A DNA stretch of 64,000 bases from Rubrivivax sp. (GTDB lineage: Bacteria > Pseudomonadota > Gammaproteobacteria > Burkholderiales > Burkholderiaceae_C): contig DYOR01000003.1 in the NCBI GenBank assembly GCA_020720385.1, forward strand, positions 1,957 through 65,956, read 5' to 3'. A program made the translations under genes and the position numbers. Shown here piece after piece: positions 47,878-58,136 of the stretch; the first letter of the stretch is position 1; each line of letters opens with the position of its first letter. The notes below the pieces were generated by a model. The model had not been told where the DNA came from, searched no databases, and saw only the letters and a list, made by a program, of their open reading frames with translations.

Positions 47878-48504
47878 ATGAGTGCACGCCCAGCCCCCAT
47901 GCGACTGGACCGGATGCTGCTCGGCCTGGGCTGCACCTGGGTGGCGCTCGGGCTGCCGGTGCAGGCCTCCGACCTGGCTCGCGCCGAGGAGATCGTGCAG
48001 GGCAAGTGCTTCATCTGCCATGGGGTCTCGGGCGAGAGCTCGAGCCCCGTCTTCCCGCGCCTGGCCGGCCAGAACGAGGCCTACGTCGCACGCCAGCTGG
48101 CCGACTACAAGAGCGGCAAGCGACGCAGCACGACGATGCAGCCCATGGTCGAGGACATGTCCGGCGACGACTTCCGGGCACTCGGGGCCTACTTCGCTTC
48201 GCGCCAGCCGCAGGTGCACGCCGTGGACGACGCCGATCTGGCGCAGGTCGGGCGCTTCGTCTTTCAGCGCGGCAACCCGTATTCCGGCGTGGCCGCTTGC
48301 GCCGGCTGCCATGGCGTCAATGGCCACGGCAGCGCGAGCCTGCCGCGCTTGGCGGGCCAGCATGCGCAGTACACCGAGAGCCAGCTCAAGCTGTTCGACC
48401 GGCGCGAACGCACCAACGACAACGCCGTGATGCACGGCATTGCCAGCAAGCTCACCGAGCTGGAGATGAAGGCCGTATCGGCCTACATCAGCGGCCTGCA
48501 GTGA
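47878..48504 (+). CDS. diheme cytochrome c (cytochrome c4-like)
   Basis: Two CxxCH motifs CFICHG and CAGCHG. Confidence 0.9.
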   Translation: MSARPAPMRLDRMLLGLGCTWVALGLPVQASDLARAEEIVQGKCFICHGVSGESSSPVFPRLAGQNEAYVARQLADYKSGKRRSTTMQPMVEDMSGDDFRALGAYFASRQPQVHAVDDADLAQVGRFVFQRGNPYSGVAACAGCHGVNGHGSASLPRLAGQHAQYTESQLKLFDRRERTNDNAVMHGIASKLTELEMKAVSAYISGLQ

Positions 48505-48571
48505 GCTTGCCCGGGGCGCCACGCAGCGGGGCCGCGGAGCCTGTGCGGGTCAGGCTCCGGGCCGGGCGGGT

Positions 48572-49855
48572 TCAAGCCAGCATGTCGTTCCAGATGTTCG
48601 CCGCCCAGGCCAGCGCGTAGCGTCCCTCGATCTGGTTGGCGGCGGCCGACACGCCGCCCGAGCCTGGCACCGTCTTGAAGGTCTTCTCGGCGTCGCTGTA
48701 CTGGTGCACCGAGGCCACGTGGACCACGTCGCGCGCGGTGACGAAGCTGTAGCAGGTGTTCATCACCACGGGCGAGGCGTTCACCGGCAGGCCCTGGAGC
48801 AACTGGATGATGGCTGCCGCCGCGACCTTGGCGTGCTGGTTGGCCATGTGGCCGGACTTGGGCATCAGCGGCGCCGGGAACGTGGCATCGCCCAGCACGT
48901 GGATGCCCGGTGCGGCGGTGGACTCCATGGTCAGCCAGTTGACGCCCACCCAACGGTTGTTGAGGTTCACCAGCCCGGCCTTGCGCGCAATCTCGCCTGC
49001 ACGCTGCGGCGGCACGACGTTCAGCAGGTCGGCCTTCACGTCCTCGAACTCGAGCTTGGCCACGTTGCCGGCCAGCTCCTTGAGCTCGGCATTCGGCCGG
49101 TACTCGACGATGCCCGCGTAGTGCTGCGCGAAGGCCTTCTCGAACAAGGCCTTCTTCGACTGGATCTCGGGGTTGGCGTCGAGCACCAGCACCTTGGACC
49201 TGGGTTTGGCGCTCTTGAAGTAGGCGGCCACCATGCAGGCGCGCTCGTACGGCCCGGGTGGACAGCGGTACGGCGACTTCGGGATCGACAGCGCGAAGAC
49301 TCCGCCGTCGGGCATGGACTCGAGCTGCTTGCGCAGGGCCACGGTCTGCGCTCCCGCCTTCCAGGCATGCGTGACGCGGCCGCTGTCCACCGCCTGTTGC
49401 AGGCCACCCACCTGCTCGAACATGAAATCGATGCCCGGTGACAGCACCAGCCGGTCGTAGCTGAGTTCCTGGCCATCGGCCAGTCGCAGCTTCCTGGCTG
49501 CCACGTCGATGCCCGTGACCTCGCCTTGCACGACCTTCACGCCCAGCGCCCTGAGGCCGCCATAGCCACGCGTCAGGTCGGCGATCTGCTTGTAGCCGCC
49601 GAGGACGAGATTCGAAATCGGGCAGGAGACGAAGCTGGCGTTGCGTTCGACCAGCGTCACGTCCACGTTGCCGCCCCAGAGCTTGAGGTAGCGCGCGGCG
49701 GTGCTGCCGCCGAAGCCGCCGCCGACCACGACCACGCGGCCGATCGACGGGCCGGCGCCGATGTTGGCGCAACCGGCCAGCGCCAGCGTGCCCAGGGCGG
49801 CACCGGCGCCGATCAGGCGGCGGCGGGAGATTTCAGTGTGGTGAAGGGGATGCAT
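48572..49855 (-). CDS. fccB: flavocytochrome c sulfide dehydrogenase flavoprotein subunit
   Basis: TAT-like signal SRRRLIGAGAALGTLALAGC; VVVVGGGFGGSTAARYL; FVSCPISNLVLGG. Confidence 0.92.
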   Translation of the reverse strand: MHPLHHTEISRRRLIGAGAALGTLALAGCANIGAGPSIGRVVVVGGGFGGSTAARYLKLWGGNVDVTLVERNASFVSCPISNLVLGGYKQIADLTRGYGGLRALGVKVVQGEVTGIDVAARKLRLADGQELSYDRLVLSPGIDFMFEQVGGLQQAVDSGRVTHAWKAGAQTVALRKQLESMPDGGVFALSIPKSPYRCPPGPYERACMVAAYFKSAKPRSKVLVLDANPEIQSKKALFEKAFAQHYAGIVEYRPNAELKELAGNVAKLEFEDVKADLLNVVPPQRAGEIARKAGLVNLNNRWVGVNWLTMESTAAPGIHVLGDATFPAPLMPKSGHMANQHAKVAAAAIIQLLQGLPVNASPVVMNTCYSFVTARDVVHVASVHQYSDAEKTFKTVPGSGGVSAAANQIEGRYALAWAANIWNDMLA

Positions 49856-49865
49856 GGCGGTTCCT

Positions 49866-50189
49866 TCAGGGCTTGGGTTGCTGCGCGGCGAAGTGCCCGG
49901 CAATCAGCTCGAGCTGCTCGGCGGTGTAGCCCTTGGCGATCTGGTGCATGACGGTGGCCGGCTGCGCCCCGCTCTTGAAGTCCTCGACCATGGCGAGCAA
50001 CTTCCCGGCCGGCATGCCGGCCAGAGACTTCATGTCGCCGACGGCCTGACCGGTGGTGCCGTGGCAGTTGGCGCAGGTGGCCGCCAGGCTGCGCGCGCGC
50101 AGGGCGTCCTGGGCGGTGGCGGGCATGGCGGCAGCCGCCAGCCCCGTCAGCATGGCAAGACGGGCGGGCCAGTGGGAGGGTGAGTGCAT
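49866..50189 (-). CDS. fccA: flavocytochrome c cytochrome subunit
   Basis: CANCHGTTG heme motif; signal peptide; upstream of fccB. Confidence 0.9.
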   Translation of the reverse strand: MHSPSHWPARLAMLTGLAAAAMPATAQDALRARSLAATCANCHGTTGQAVGDMKSLAGMPAGKLLAMVEDFKSGAQPATVMHQIAKGYTAEQLELIAGHFAAQQPKP

Positions 50190-50335
50190 GTCGCGTCTCC
50201 TGGTCGGTTGGCTGTCTTGCGTGGACACCGGGCCCTGGTGGCGCCCTCGTGGCCTCGGCCATCGGCCCGGTGCAGCCGCCATGGTCGAGGGGAGGAGCCG
50301 AGCGCCCGGCAGAAAATTCTGGCCTATATTCGTGC

Positions 50336-51373
50336 ATGCCAATCGAGCGTATTCCCCGGGTTCCGCGTGCTCGCGTGTGCGCGATGCCCACCTTCGCGGC
50401 ATGGGCATGCCGCTGCGGGCGCAGCCTCTTGTTGCAAGCGAGCGTGGGTCTGGCCGCGGGTCTGGGCCTGGGTCTGCCCGCGATGGCCCAGGGGCCCTCG
50501 CCGCTGACCGCGCGTGAGGTGGCCCCGGGCGTGTGGTTCGTCCAGGGCGAGGCGGCGCTGGGCAGCAGCGCCAACCGCAACTTCATCTCCAACGCCGGTT
50601 TCGTCGTCACCGAGGATGGCGTGCTGGTGGTCGACGCGCTCGGCTCTCCGGTCCTTGCCCGGGAGTTGCTGGCCGAGATCCGGCGCGTGACGCATCAGCC
50701 CGTGCGCTACGTCGTCGCGACCCACTACCACGCGGACCACATCTATGGCCTGCAGGTGTTCCAGGAGGCGGGTGCGCAGGTGCTCGCGCACCGCGAGGCG
50801 CGTGAGTACCTCGGCTCCGAGACCGCGCAACGCCGGCTCGAGGCGAGCCGCCGGGACGTGGCACCCTGGGTCGACCGCGAGACCCGGCTCGTGCATGCCG
50901 ACCGCTGGCTCGACGAGCCCGAGACGCGGCTGCGCATGGGTGCACTCGACATCGTCGTGCGCCATGTGGGCGCCGCGCACACGCCCGAGGACCTGGTCGT
51001 CGTCGTGCCGCAGCGCGGCGTGCTGTTCGCCGGCGACCTCGTCTTCCGTGGCCGCATTCCCTTCGTCGGCCAGGCCGACAGCGGCAAGTGGATCGCCTCG
51101 CTCGAGCGCATCATCGGCGATCACCCGCGCTGGGTGCTTCCCGGCCACGGCCCGGTGTCCGGTGACCCACGGGCCGACCTGGAGCTGACGCGCGACTACC
51201 TGGTCCACCTGCGCCGCAGCATGGGCGAAGCAGCGCAGAACATGGAGCCCTTCGACGAGGCCTACGCGCGCACCGACTGGTCGCGCTTCGAGGCGCTGCC
51301 CCTGTTCCGTGCCGCCAACCGCATGAATGCCTACAACACCTACCTGCTGATGGAGCGGCTGGGCGAGCGCTGA
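50336..51373 (+). CDS. exported metallo-beta-lactamase fold hydrolase (SoxH-like)
   Basis: THYHADH motif; HTPEDL; GHGPVSG; start uncertain. Confidence 0.82.
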   Translation: MPIERIPRVPRARVCAMPTFAAWACRCGRSLLLQASVGLAAGLGLGLPAMAQGPSPLTAREVAPGVWFVQGEAALGSSANRNFISNAGFVVTEDGVLVVDALGSPVLARELLAEIRRVTHQPVRYVVATHYHADHIYGLQVFQEAGAQVLAHREAREYLGSETAQRRLEASRRDVAPWVDRETRLVHADRWLDEPETRLRMGALDIVVRHVGAAHTPEDLVVVVPQRGVLFAGDLVFRGRIPFVGQADSGKWIASLERIIGDHPRWVLPGHGPVSGDPRADLELTRDYLVHLRRSMGEAAQNMEPFDEAYARTDWSRFEALPLFRAANRMNAYNTYLLMERLGER

Positions 51374-51513
51374 GTGCACGCCGCGGTGCCGGGGGGCTGT
51401 CTCGCACCGACCGGACGCTGCTGAGGCCGCGTCCCCGCCGGAAGTGCGGCTGCGGCCGGAATTTGCCCGGGCACGGCACTTTCGCCGTGCCGGAGGGGCA
51501 AAATCGGGGCACC

Positions 51514-52980
51514 ATGAACATCTCCAAGCCCACGCCACCCGTCCCGCCCCAGGGCGACCCTGCGGCCGCCGCCGACAGCACGGCCACGGTGTCGCTGTAC
51601 CAGGCGCATCGCAAGATCTACGCGCGCTCCGTCACCGGCACCTTCGCTGCCTGGCGCTGGGGTCTGGTGTGGGCGACCCAGCTGCTCTTCTACGGCCTGC
51701 CGTGGCTCATGTGGAACGACCGCCAGGCGCTGCTCTTCGATCTCACCGCGCGGCGCTTCTACGTCTTCGGGCTGGTGCTCTACCCGCAGGACCTGATCTT
51801 CCTCTCCGCCTTGCTCATGATTTCGGCCTACGTGCTGTTCCTGTTCACGGCCGTGGCCGGGCGCCTGTGGTGCGGCTACGCCTGTCCGCAGACCGTGTAC
51901 ACCGAGATCTTCATGTGGTTCGAGCGCATGCTCGAGGGCGACCGCAGCCAGCGCATGAAGCTCGACGCCGGCCCGTGGGACGCCAACAAGATCTGGCGCA
52001 AGGGTTCCAAGCAGGCCGTGTGGCTGCTCTTCGGGCTGTTCACCGGCTTCACCTTCGTCGGCTATTTCACGCCCATCAGGTCGCTCGCTGCCGAGGCGCT
52101 GACGCTGGGTTTCGGCCCCTGGGAGTGGTTCTGGATCCTGTTCTACGGCCTGGCCACCTACGGCAATGCCGGGTTCATGCGCGAGCAGGTGTGCAAGTAC
52201 ATCTGCCCGTACGCGCGTTTCCAGAGCGCGATGTTCGACAAGGACACGCTCATCATCAGCTACGACCCCGAGCGTGGCGAACCACGCGGCGCACGCTCGC
52301 GCAAGGCCGACCCGGCCGCGCTCGGGTTGGGGACTTGCGTCGACTGCAACCTGTGCGTCCAGGTCTGCCCCACGGGCATCGACATCCGCCAAGGCCTGCA
52401 GTACGAATGCATCGGCTGCGCCGCCTGCATCGACGTCTGCGACGGGGTGATGGACCGCATGAGCTACCCGCGCGGCCTGATCCGCTACGCCACCCAGAAC
52501 AGCCTGGCGCAACACCTGGATCGTGGCCAGATGATCAAGCGCGTCCTGCGCCCGCGGGTGATCGTCTATACCGCCATCCTCGTCCTCATCTGCACGGCCT
52601 TCGCCGTCGCCGTGACCCTGCGCGACCCCTTCCGCGTGAACGTGGTGCGCGATCGCGGCTCGCTGGCGCGCATCGTCGAGAACGGCCAGATCGAGAACGT
52701 CTACCGGCTGCAGGTGATGAACAACCAGGAGCAGCCGCAGACCTACCGCGTGGGCGTCACGGGTATGCCGAGCATCGCGCTGACCGCGCCGGTCGAGTTC
52801 ACCCTGGCCCCGGCCGAAGCGCGCTGGATCACGCTGGGCGTGCGCGTGCCCTATGAAATCGGGCAGTCGGCCGGGGGAGGTGCCCACCCCATCCGCTTCG
52901 AGATCGACCGCCTGGCGTCGGCCGGTCAACACGGCTCCGTGAAGGCGAGGGAGAAGTCGACCTTCGTCGTCCCGCGCTGA
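51514..52980 (+). CDS. ccoG: cytochrome c oxidase accessory protein CcoG
   Basis: FixG/RdxA family; WCGYACPQTVYTEIF, CVDCNLCVQVCPTGIDIRQGLQYECIGCAACIDVCD. Confidence 0.95.
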   Translation: MNISKPTPPVPPQGDPAAAADSTATVSLYQAHRKIYARSVTGTFAAWRWGLVWATQLLFYGLPWLMWNDRQALLFDLTARRFYVFGLVLYPQDLIFLSALLMISAYVLFLFTAVAGRLWCGYACPQTVYTEIFMWFERMLEGDRSQRMKLDAGPWDANKIWRKGSKQAVWLLFGLFTGFTFVGYFTPIRSLAAEALTLGFGPWEWFWILFYGLATYGNAGFMREQVCKYICPYARFQSAMFDKDTLIISYDPERGEPRGARSRKADPAALGLGTCVDCNLCVQVCPTGIDIRQGLQYECIGCAACIDVCDGVMDRMSYPRGLIRYATQNSLAQHLDRGQMIKRVLRPRVIVYTAILVLICTAFAVAVTLRDPFRVNVVRDRGSLARIVENGQIENVYRLQVMNNQEQPQTYRVGVTGMPSIALTAPVEFTLAPAEARWITLGVRVPYEIGQSAGGGAHPIRFEIDRLASAGQHGSVKAREKSTFVVPR

Positions 52981-53005
52981 GCTTCCCCGGCCACCGAGCC
53001 CCGAC

Positions 53006-54127
53006 TTGGAGCGCATCGACACCCTGGTCATCGGGGCGGGCGTGGTCGGCCTGGCGGTTGGCCGGGCACTGGCCCGGGCGGGGCACGAGACCATCGTCGT
53101 CGACGCCATGGACGGCATCGGTCAAGGGGCGAGCTCGCGCAACAGCGAAGTGGTGCACTCCGGCCTGTACTACGTGCCGGGCTCGCTCAAGGCGCGCCTG
53201 TGCGTGCGCGGCAAGGAACTGCTCTACGCCTTCGCCGCCCGCCACGGCGTACCGCATGCTCTGTGCGGCAAGCTGCTCGTGGCCACTCTGCCCGACCAGC
53301 ACGCGGCCTTGCAGCAGTTCGAGCAGCGCGCCGCGGCCAATGGCGTCGAGGTGCAGGCCCTCACGGCGGCGCAGGCCCGCGCCCTGGAACCCGAGCTGCA
53401 GTGCAGCGCGGCGCTGCTCTCGCCCAGCACCGGCATCGTCGACAGCCACGCGCTGATGCTGGCGTTGCAGGGCGATCTGGAGCAGGCCGGAGGTGCGCTT
53501 GCCCTGCGCTCGCGCGTGCACGCCGGCCACCTCGATGGTCCGGGCCCGGCATGCGTCCAGGTGGCCTCGCCCGACGGTGACATGGAAATCGAGGCCGCGC
53601 GCGTGGTCAATGCCGCGGGCCTATACGCCTGCCAGGTGGCGCGCGGCTTGCGCGGACTGGCCGCGTCGCATGTGCCCACGCCGCATTACGCCAAGGGCAG
53701 CTATTTCACGCTGGCCGGGCGTGCGCCGTTCAAGCGCCTGGTCTATCCGGCGCCTACCGACGCCTGGCTGGGCGTGCATGTGACCCTCGACCTGGGCGGG
53801 CAGGCTCGTTTCGGGCCCGACCTGGAGTGGTTGGCGGTGGACTCCCCGCAGGACATCGACTACGCCGTCGACCCGGCGCGTGCCCTGGGTTTCGAGGAGG
53901 CCATCCGCCGTTACTGGCCGGGCCTGCCGGCCGGCGCGCTGCAGCCGGGCTACAGCGGCGTGCGGCCGAAGATCCACGGCCCGGGCGAGGCGGCGCCCGA
54001 CTTCCGCATCGACGGGCCGCGGGTGCATGGCGTGGCCGGCCTGGTCAACCTCTTCGGCATCGAGTCCCCCGGCCTCACCGCGGCGCTGGCGATCGGCGAG
54101 CATGTCGCGCACTTGCTCGCCGCGTGA
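53006..54127 (+). CDS. LhgO-like FAD-dependent 2-hydroxyacid oxidase/dehydrogenase
   Basis: IDTLVIGAGVVGLAVGRALA; SSRNSEVVHSGLYY; TTG start. Confidence 0.85.
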   Translation: MERIDTLVIGAGVVGLAVGRALARAGHETIVVDAMDGIGQGASSRNSEVVHSGLYYVPGSLKARLCVRGKELLYAFAARHGVPHALCGKLLVATLPDQHAALQQFEQRAAANGVEVQALTAAQARALEPELQCSAALLSPSTGIVDSHALMLALQGDLEQAGGALALRSRVHAGHLDGPGPACVQVASPDGDMEIEAARVVNAAGLYACQVARGLRGLAASHVPTPHYAKGSYFTLAGRAPFKRLVYPAPTDAWLGVHVTLDLGGQARFGPDLEWLAVDSPQDIDYAVDPARALGFEEAIRRYWPGLPAGALQPGYSGVRPKIHGPGEAAPDFRIDGPRVHGVAGLVNLFGIESPGLTAALAIGEHVAHLLAA

Positions 54128-54160
54128 ACAAGCGCTGCGAGCGGCTGGCTGGATCATGAG

Positions 54161-54181
54161 AAAGGGCCCCTCGCGGGGCCC
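54161..54181 (-). terminator. Rho-independent terminator
   Basis: GGGCCCC-GCGA-GGGGCCC followed by TTTCTC on the minus strand, 3' of HiPIP. Confidence 0.6.
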
Positions 54182-54228
54182 TCGTGGCCGGACCGGGCGC
54201 GTCGCGCCGGTTCAGGATGTTGCGGCTT

Positions 54229-54540
54229 TCAGGCCTTCTTGGCCCAGGCGCTGCACCAGCCGCCCGGGGTGACATGCTTGGTGCCGAAGAGCGGGCAGCC
54301 GCCGCTGGCGTCGGCCGGCTTGCCTAGGTACAGGGCGCAGTTGACGCACTTCTGATCCTTGTTGTGCTTGGGGAACTTCTTTGCGTCGACCTTGGCGGTA
54401 TCCGTGGCATAGCCCAAGCCAATGGCCTGAGGATCCTTCGGGTCGACCATGACCGGGGCGGCGTGTCCCTGGCTGGTGGCCAGGGCGGTACCGGCGGCGG
54501 CGACCTGGATCAGGAAAGTACGGCGGTTGGTTTGCGACAT
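54229..54540 (-). CDS. high-potential iron-sulfur protein (HiPIP)
   Basis: TAT-like signal NRRTFLIQVAAAG; CVNCALYLG...GGCPLFGTKHVTPGGWCSAW. Confidence 0.93.
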   Translation of the reverse strand: MSQTNRRTFLIQVAAAGTALATSQGHAAPVMVDPKDPQAIGLGYATDTAKVDAKKFPKHNKDQKCVNCALYLGKPADASGGCPLFGTKHVTPGGWCSAWAKKA

Positions 54541-54587
54541 GGGAAACGATCTCCGTGAGTGGCGAATGAAGGAAGGGAACAAGGGGA

Positions 54588-54839
54588 TCAGGGTGCCGGG
54601 ACGGTGATGCCCAGACAAGCATTGCAACGGCCCAGCCCGCGCAGCCGTGGATCGGGTTTTCCATCACCCGTCTTGAAGTTGGCGTGGCAGCGGATGCACA
54701 CGTACATCTTCGAGCTGGACATCATGGGCCGCACGCCGGGCTCGGCATTCGGGCGGGCGGCCGTGTATTCGGCCTGCGTCTGACGCAGCTTCGGACCGGG
54801 TACGGATTCGGGGGCAGGGGGCGTGCGGCGGGTCGTCAT
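54588..54839 (-). CDS. small zinc-ribbon-like protein
   Basis: YVCIRCHANFKTG...GRCNACLG; upstream of HiPIP in the same orientation. Confidence 0.5.
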   Translation of the reverse strand: MTTRRTPPAPESVPGPKLRQTQAEYTAARPNAEPGVRPMMSSSKMYVCIRCHANFKTGDGKPDPRLRGLGRCNACLGITVPAP

Positions 54840-54970
54840 GGCGGGCGGATGCCAGGGTGAGCTGCCCTGGAAGTCACGAATAACGTATTGTCCTCCGAAA
54901 TCCGTACCCTTTGCACCGGGCAATCTCGGACCCGACCCGCTCGCACACCGGGCGGGTGGTTTCTTGCGCC

Positions 54971-57169
54971 TCACGCCGTGGCGGCGAAGTCCACCACGCG
55001 CACGGCGCAGACGATGCCGCGCGGCCCGTTCTCGCGCCAGTGCACCTCGCCGCCGAGCAGCTTCACGCGCTTGCGCACGCCGCCCATGCCCAGGCCGTGC
55101 GCCCAGGCCTGCGGGGCGCGCCCCCGGCCGTCGTCGGCGACCTCCAGGGTCAGCCGCCCGCCTTCACAGGCCAGGCCCACGTCGATGCGCGTCGCCCCGC
55201 CGTGATACATGGCGTTGGTGACCAGCTCGCGCAGCACGCGGGTCAGCGCCGACCACTGCACCACCGAGAGCTGCAGGTCGCGGTCGTGGCTGAAGGTCCA
55301 GCCCAGTTCCACGTGGGCGAGCGTGAGCCGCTGGGTCAGGTCGGCCTTCCACTCCGCGGCGGCGTGGGAGAGGCGATGCTCGGTGGCGGCCAGCCCGCGC
55401 GTGAGCGTCTTCAGGTCCTGCAGCGTGTGGCGGATGTACTCCTCCATCTCCGGCGACTGGGCCTGGTACATGAGCGTGAGCAAGCGCGCCCCGATGTCGT
55501 CGTGCAGGTCCTGGGCGATGCGCAGCCGTTCCTCGACGCGGCCTTGCTCCACCGCCTGGTCGTAGGCCACGGCGCGCCCGAGTTGCTCGACAACGCGGTC
55601 GGCGAGCACGGCGTCGTCGTTGGTGAACAGACGGCGCCCACGCTGCGCGAAGCGCAGGGCGAGCGCGAAGGCCGGAGCGCCCGCCGCGTTGAGCGGTCGC
55701 AGCGGCACGACCAGGGCGGCCCCTGCGCTGACGACCAGCGAACGCGTGGGCACGCGCTCCAGCGAGCGCATCTCGAGGGGGTCGAAAAGCTCGCGCAGCA
55801 ACTGGCCGAGCATCTGCGCATGGCGCGACGGCCGCGCCTGCACCTCGCGCGCCGCGCGGTAGAGCTGGTCGAAGGTGCGCTCGGTGGACATCGCGGTGCT
55901 GCCGGCGAAGTGATGCAGGATCCACTGGCGCGCCCCCGCGTACAGCCCCAGCGCGATGAACGCCGCCACCGCCAGCGAGGCAAGGGGGCCCAGCGCGAAC
56001 AGCGCCACGCAGAGCAGACCGACCGCGGTGGCCACCGTGCCGATGCCCGCGAGCAGGGCGAACTCGCGCAGCAGCTGGCGGCTGCGCCCGAGCAGCGGCG
56101 TGAGCAAGAGCAGGCAGGCGAGGAGGAGGGACCAGGCCATCGAGGCGCCCATGGCCAGCCCGGGAGTGGCCTCTTGATCGCCGGCGATCAGCGCCACGGC
56201 CAGCGTGGCCAGCACCAGCGTGCCCAGGGCGATGGCGGCGAAGCGACGCATCACCACGGCGTAGGGGTTGGGCTGGAGGCGCTGCGAGCGATGGATCACG
56301 GCCAGCGCCGCCGTGGCCAGGGCGACGCAGCCGGCCTGTGCCCACCACCACAGCGGCGCCGGCTGTGCGAAATGCAAGTGCGCCAGCCACGCCGCCGCGC
56401 CGCTCCAGGCGAGCGCGGCGATGGCCCGGGCGTGCACCAGGCGGTTGGGGGTGAGCGCGAAGGCATGCACGGCAGCAGCGCCCGTGCACAGGTCCAGGCC
56501 CATGCGCACGGGCCCGGAGGCGGCCAGTGCGCCCGGCGGCAGCCCGAGGCCGGGCAGGTTCTCCAGGGCGATGACGAGCAGGTTGCCCGCCTGGCACAAG
56601 GACATGATGGCGTAGAGGACGTTGCTCGGGCGCGGATGGGCCACGAGCACGACGGCGGCGAAGAGGTAGAGCAGCAAGGCCAGGCCGGCCAGAGGCCAGA
56701 ACGCGCCGCCCAGGCCGGTGAAACCGCGCGGTCCGGCCCGCACCGTGAGCGCGTCGCCGCCGGCAAAGTGCAGGCCGACGGACCCGGCGACGAGCTGTGC
56801 CGCCAGGGCTTCGTGCTGCGTCAGCAGGCGCAGCCGCAGCGCGTCGTCAACCTGCCAGCGCGGCGAGCGCTGCAGCAGGGCGCCATCCACCGCCACGGGT
56901 GGGCGGCCCGGGGCGCCCAGGGCCACCAGCGCCTGGCCGCGGTGGGCATCGAGCGTGGCGTGCGGGCTGGCGCGCAGCACCAGCTCGCCCGCGGGGCCCG
57001 CGTCCCAGCTGGCGTCGAGTCGCGGGGCCGCGGCAAGCCAGCGGGCCAGCGCAAAGAGGGCCACGCAGCCCACCAGGCCCGCCAGCACGAGGGTGCGGCG
57101 CCACGAGCCGATCAACGGGGGCGGACCTTGGCCGCCCAGGCTGCGCTCGAAGGTGCTGGCCTCGAACAT
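54971..57169 (-). CDS. membrane sensor histidine kinase (HisKA_3 type)
   Basis: Multiple TM segments; RIAQDLHDDIGARLLTLMYQ; HATPase; upstream alternative start at 57292. Confidence 0.88.
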   Translation of the reverse strand: MFEASTFERSLGGQGPPPLIGSWRRTLVLAGLVGCVALFALARWLAAAPRLDASWDAGPAGELVLRASPHATLDAHRGQALVALGAPGRPPVAVDGALLQRSPRWQVDDALRLRLLTQHEALAAQLVAGSVGLHFAGGDALTVRAGPRGFTGLGGAFWPLAGLALLLYLFAAVVLVAHPRPSNVLYAIMSLCQAGNLLVIALENLPGLGLPPGALAASGPVRMGLDLCTGAAAVHAFALTPNRLVHARAIAALAWSGAAAWLAHLHFAQPAPLWWWAQAGCVALATAALAVIHRSQRLQPNPYAVVMRRFAAIALGTLVLATLAVALIAGDQEATPGLAMGASMAWSLLLACLLLLTPLLGRSRQLLREFALLAGIGTVATAVGLLCVALFALGPLASLAVAAFIALGLYAGARQWILHHFAGSTAMSTERTFDQLYRAAREVQARPSRHAQMLGQLLRELFDPLEMRSLERVPTRSLVVSAGAALVVPLRPLNAAGAPAFALALRFAQRGRRLFTNDDAVLADRVVEQLGRAVAYDQAVEQGRVEERLRIAQDLHDDIGARLLTLMYQAQSPEMEEYIRHTLQDLKTLTRGLAATEHRLSHAAAEWKADLTQRLTLAHVELGWTFSHDRDLQLSVVQWSALTRVLRELVTNAMYHGGATRIDVGLACEGGRLTLEVADDGRGRAPQAWAHGLGMGGVRKRVKLLGGEVHWRENGPRGIVCAVRVVDFAATA

Positions 57170-57304
57170 CGAATCGGCCCCCGCGCCGTGCGCACGAGCT
57201 GGGCGCGGCGTGCCGCGTCGCTCGGTGGCGAAGGGCCTCGCCACGGCGCTGGTCTCAGCGCCGCTCGCTTGCGCGGCGCGCCGGCCGGGCAAGCCTGCCG
57301 GCGT

Positions 57305-58060
57305 TCACACCAGGCCCTGCTTGCTCGCCAGCACGGCGGCCTCGGCGCGGCTGGAGACGTTGAGCTTCTTGTAGATGGACTTGATGTGGTCGTTGACGGT
57401 GAACCACTTGATGCCCATCAGGCTGGCGATCTCCTTGATCGTGAAGCCCTTGCTCAGGTAGGTGAGGACCTCGGTCTCGCGCGGCGTGAGCCGTTCGTGG
57501 TCCAGCGGCTTGTCGATGGGGACCGGCCTGCTGGTGCTGAACTGGGTGGTGAAGCTCGTCGCCGGCATGAACCCCGAATCGGGCACGCGCGCGCTGCCGC
57601 CGGTGCTGCTGCCCTGGCGGAAGTGCGTGAGCAGCCTTCGCGCGATCGCCGGCGACAGCGGCGGCTGGCCGCGCACGATCTTCTGCAGCTCTTCCACGAG
57701 CACCTCGAACCGGTCCTCCTTGAGCAGGTAGCCGTCGGCGCCGCACTGCAGGGCCGGGAAGAGGTGGTCGTCGTCCGAATACAGCGTGGTGACGATCTTC
57801 GTCGCCGGGTAGTGGCTGAGTTCGGCGAGCAGCTCCATGCCGTTGCCGTCGGGCAGTTCGAGGTCGACGAGCACCAGCTTGAACGGGTCGACGCCGTGCA
57901 GTCCCTGCGAACCGCCGGTGAGCGAGATGTGGCGGCGTGCCGTCTCCAGGTCGCCCGCCTCGGTGATGACGATGGCGTCGCTGAAGCTCTCGCGGACGAC
58001 GCGGCACAGGAAGCTGCGCGCGACCGGGTTGTCTTCGAGGATCAGGACCTTCACAGCCAT
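57305..58060 (-). CDS. LuxR-family response regulator
   Basis: REC plus HTH LTPRETEVLTYLSKGFTIKEIASLMGIKWFTVNDHIKSIYKKLNV. Confidence 0.9.
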   Translation of the reverse strand: MAVKVLILEDNPVARSFLCRVVRESFSDAIVITEAGDLETARRHISLTGGSQGLHGVDPFKLVLVDLELPDGNGMELLAELSHYPATKIVTTLYSDDDHLFPALQCGADGYLLKEDRFEVLVEELQKIVRGQPPLSPAIARRLLTHFRQGSSTGGSARVPDSGFMPATSFTTQFSTSRPVPIDKPLDHERLTPRETEVLTYLSKGFTIKEIASLMGIKWFTVNDHIKSIYKKLNVSSRAEAAVLASKQGLV

Positions 58061-58136
58061 CGCGGGCGGCCTCCTTGCAGTCGCCGCGATGCTAGCGCGG
58101 AAAGGCCACCGTGCCGCAACGCTGTGTGTGTGGCTC

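Noticed and set aside
45540-48014. 824-aa minus-strand ORF opposite soxB
   Set aside because: Antisense shadow of soxB and neighbours; no domain.
50384-51373. MBL protein as SoxCD-linked SoxH proper
   Set aside because: Family resemblance only; no direct evidence for Sox function, so left as a generic exported MBL hydrolase.
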